Source: an uncultured Roseibium sp. (GTDB lineage Bacteria > Pseudomonadota > Alphaproteobacteria > Rhizobiales > Stappiaceae). From it: a stretch of 64,000 bases of DNA. The translations under genes were made by a program, and so were the position numbers. Where the stretch lies: contig NZ_OY769915.1 in assembly GCF_963669205.1 (NCBI RefSeq), positions 408,001 through 472,000 on the forward strand, written 5' to 3'. Of this stretch, positions 62,287 to 64,000 are shown one piece after another (the stretch's first letter is position 1; the number at the start of each line of letters is the position of its first letter). Under the pieces are notes generated by a model. That model searched no databases and had not been told where the DNA came from. It was given only the letters and a program-made list of their open reading frames with translations.

Positions 62287-63448
62287 ACGGCGCCCTGGCG
62301 ACTATTCGATCGAAACCCTGCTTGCGACCGTCGCCGAAGGTGCGGGCGGTGCGGTGGTTCCGCCAATCGTACAGACGTCGCTGTTCACGTTCGACAGCTA
62401 CAAGGCCTTCGAGGACCGGATGGCCGGACGCTCGGATGATCCGCTCTACAGCCGGGTCCAGAACCCGACGGTCGCCGCGTTCGAGGGCCTGATCGCCGCC
62501 GCCGAGGAAGGCGAGGCGGCCGTCGGTTTCGCATCCGGGATGGCGGCGATTTCCTCCACCGTGCTGGCGCTGGTCAAACCGGGTGACCGCATTGCCTGCG
62601 TCGAACATGTCTATCCGGATGCCTACAGGTTCTTTGAGCGCCTGCTCAGGCCCTTCGGGGTCGAGATTACCTATCATCCGGTCGCGGATTTCGAGACTGA
62701 TCCGGACCTGCTGGACGGGGTCAGGCTCGCCTATCTCGAAAGCCCGAACACGGTCGTGTTTCAGGCAATGGATCTGCCAAGGGTTGCGGCCCACGCCCGG
62801 CGGCACGGTGCGCTCACGGTGATTGACAATTCCTGGGCGACCCCTGTCTTTCAGCGTCCGCTGACGCTTGGCATCGATATCGTGCTTCACTCCGCGTCGA
62901 AGTATCTGTCGGGCCATTCCGACACGGTGGCCGGGGTCGTCATTTCCAGCGCGGAACTGGTCGGGCGGATCCGTGATCTTTCGCTTTCGCTGCTCGGTGG
63001 CAAGCTCGCGCCGTTCGAGGCTTTCCTGCTGACCCGAGGCCTCAGGACCCTTGGCGCCCGCATGCGGCAGCATCAGTCCGCGGCGGACCGGTTTGTCGAC
63101 AATCTCTCCGGGCATCCATTGGTCAGGACGGTGCTGTCACCGGGTCCCAATCAGGTGCCGGGGCTGACCGGCCGCTCAGGTCTGCTGTCGGTGGAGCTCG
63201 ACGACAGTGTCAGCATCCCGGACTTCGCCGACGCCTTGAAGCTGTTCCGGCTCGGGGTGAGCTGGGGCGGATTCGAGAGCCTGCTCCTGCCGACCCAGAT
63301 CGCACTCAACCAATCCGGGGAAGAGAACTCGCTGCAGCGGTTCGGCGTTTCAGGCCGGATCGTCCGTCTGAGTCTCGGACTGGAAGATCCCATCGACCTT
63401 TGGGCTGACTTTGATGCGGCTCTCAATCTAAGCGCCAACCGTAAATAA
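62279..63448 (+). CDS. PLP-dependent cystathionine gamma-synthase/beta-lyase family enzyme
   Basis: The 389-residue protein is a Cys/Met-metabolism PLP enzyme. It has PPIVQTSLFTFDSY, YSRVQNPTVAAFEGLIAAAE, FASGMAAISSTVLAL, the PLP lysine K208 in LHSASKYLSGHSD, and the C-terminal ending RLSLGLEDPIDLW. Such enzymes carry out gamma-elimination or beta-elimination on sulfur amino acids. In this operon, with a solute-binding protein, a catabolic lyase is plausible. Exact substrate unknown. Confidence 0.85.
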   Translation: MTERRPGDYSIETLLATVAEGAGGAVVPPIVQTSLFTFDSYKAFEDRMAGRSDDPLYSRVQNPTVAAFEGLIAAAEEGEAAVGFASGMAAISSTVLALVKPGDRIACVEHVYPDAYRFFERLLRPFGVEITYHPVADFETDPDLLDGVRLAYLESPNTVVFQAMDLPRVAAHARRHGALTVIDNSWATPVFQRPLTLGIDIVLHSASKYLSGHSDTVAGVVISSAELVGRIRDLSLSLLGGKLAPFEAFLLTRGLRTLGARMRQHQSAADRFVDNLSGHPLVRTVLSPGPNQVPGLTGRSGLLSVELDDSVSIPDFADALKLFRLGVSWGGFESLLLPTQIALNQSGEENSLQRFGVSGRIVRLSLGLEDPIDLWADFDAALNLSANRK

Positions 63449-63485
63449 GGCGTGCCAACCAACTGAACTCAAAAGAGGTGGAGAT

Positions 63486-64000
63486 ATGAAAAGATTGTTC
63501 AGCGCCCTCAGTGCGTTAGCTGTTCTGGCGGCAACGTCGGCGCAAGCGGAAACATTGAAGCTGGTGGAAGTGATCACCAGCCCGGAACGTACCGAAGTCC
63601 TGCAGGGACTGGTCGATGAATTCGAGGCGGCAAACCCCGGTACGGAAGTCGAAATCGTGTCGCTGCCCTGGGGCCAGGCTTTCGAGAAGTTCGCGACCAT
63701 GGTTGCCGGTGGCGACATTCCTGATGTCGTTGAGATGCCGGATCGCTGGGCCGGCATCTACAAGGACAGGCTGGTCAATCTGAACGACAGGATTGCCGGT
63801 TGGGAGCACGGCAAGACACTGACAGGCAAAACCATCGACATGGGCCGGCAGACCGACGGCAAAACGGTGCGGATGATCCCCTACGGCTTCTATCTGCGCG
63901 CCCTTTTCTACAACAAGAAGCTGCTTGAGGAAGCGGGTGTGGCGGGGCCGCCGAAGACCATGGAAGAGTTCATGGCGGCGTCCAAGGCAGTCTCCGAGCT
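63486..64000 (+). CDS. Extracellular solute-binding protein (family 1), cut by the window end
   Basis: About 171 codons are visible. A signal peptide (KRLFSALSALAVLAATSAQA) is followed by LKLVEVITSPERTEVLQGL, FEAANPGTEVEIVSLPWGQ and DIPDVVEMPDRWAG, the opening of sugar-type periplasmic binding proteins. YGFYLRALFYNKKLLEEAGV is the next family landmark. A GAGGTGGAG site lies before the ATG. Permease genes should follow outside the window. It lies 37 bases after the PLP enzyme. Confidence 0.85.
   Translation, partial: MKRLFSALSALAVLAATSAQAETLKLVEVITSPERTEVLQGLVDEFEAANPGTEVEIVSLPWGQAFEKFATMVAGGDIPDVVEMPDRWAGIYKDRLVNLNDRIAGWEHGKTLTGKTIDMGRQTDGKTVRMIPYGFYLRALFYNKKLLEEAGVAGPPKTMEEFMAASKAVSE

Overview
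The window is high-GC DNA with dense, often overlapping operons, read as chromosomal sequence of a marine-type alphaproteobacterium. A Roseibium/Labrenzia-like (Stappiaceae) or related Rhizobiales/Rhodobacterales host would fit. This rests on gene style, an iron-sulfur (6-4) photolyase of the rhizobial PhrB type, polyamine-type ABC operons, creatinase and many acyl-CoA genes. No rRNA or other taxonomic marker was seen, so the assignment is inference.

Region 1 (1-30152) is a large surface-glycan locus after a LysR tail and a YegS-type lipid kinase. It makes GDP-L-fucose (gmd, fcl) and carries two fucosyltransferases of different families (GT10 at 5224, GT11 at 25579). A minus-strand operon (12077-16773) makes a CDP-linked 6-deoxyhexose: rfbF, rfbG, a 3,5-epimerase-like gene, a TylCIII-like C-methyltransferase and a DegT-type aminotransferase. 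Three sulfotransferases, two TylF-like and two FkbM methyltransferases, a CmcI-like protein, a phytanoyl-dioxygenase-like protein and several GT2/GT4/GT25/GT77-like transferases suggest a heavily decorated polymer. The most unusual unit is an operon at 7404-11986. It encodes two subunits of a thiamine-dependent 2-oxoacid dehydrogenase E1. The next gene fuses a lipoyl domain and a peripheral-subunit-binding domain to a PglD/NeuD-like sugar acyltransferase in place of the usual E2 catalytic domain. This could be a dedicated machine that passes an acyl group from a 2-oxoacid to an amino sugar.

Region 2 (30341-36771) is an acyl-CoA catabolic operon: acyl-CoA ligase, SDR, MaoC hydratase, nitronate monooxygenase-like protein, acyl-CoA dehydrogenase and an APH-like phosphotransferase. 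A long palindromic repeat interrupts it. Region 3 (36772-38820) holds an intact IS110-family transposase between two copies of a compound repeat. A 131-bp element with imperfect terminal inverted repeats occurs at both flanks and again at 50572. Region 4 (38821-44078) has a secreted protein of unknown function, a FadJ-like trifunctional enzyme, TrmO and an HTH regulator with a binding-protein-like sensor domain.

Region 5 (44570-50475) is a PotABCD-type importer followed by a clearly recognisable creatinase, which points to creatine or a related guanidino compound as the transported substrate. Region 6 (50903-57748) holds a universal stress protein, an OafA-type acyltransferase, an SDR/cupin pair, tRNA-Arg(CCG), the photolyase and an RlpA-like protein. 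Region 7 (58015-64000) holds a GGDEF protein with a degenerate EAL domain, a LuxR-type regulator, and a GntR/FadR regulator with two copies of a likely operator. The latter heads a PLP-lyase gene and a sugar-type solute-binding protein cut by the window end.
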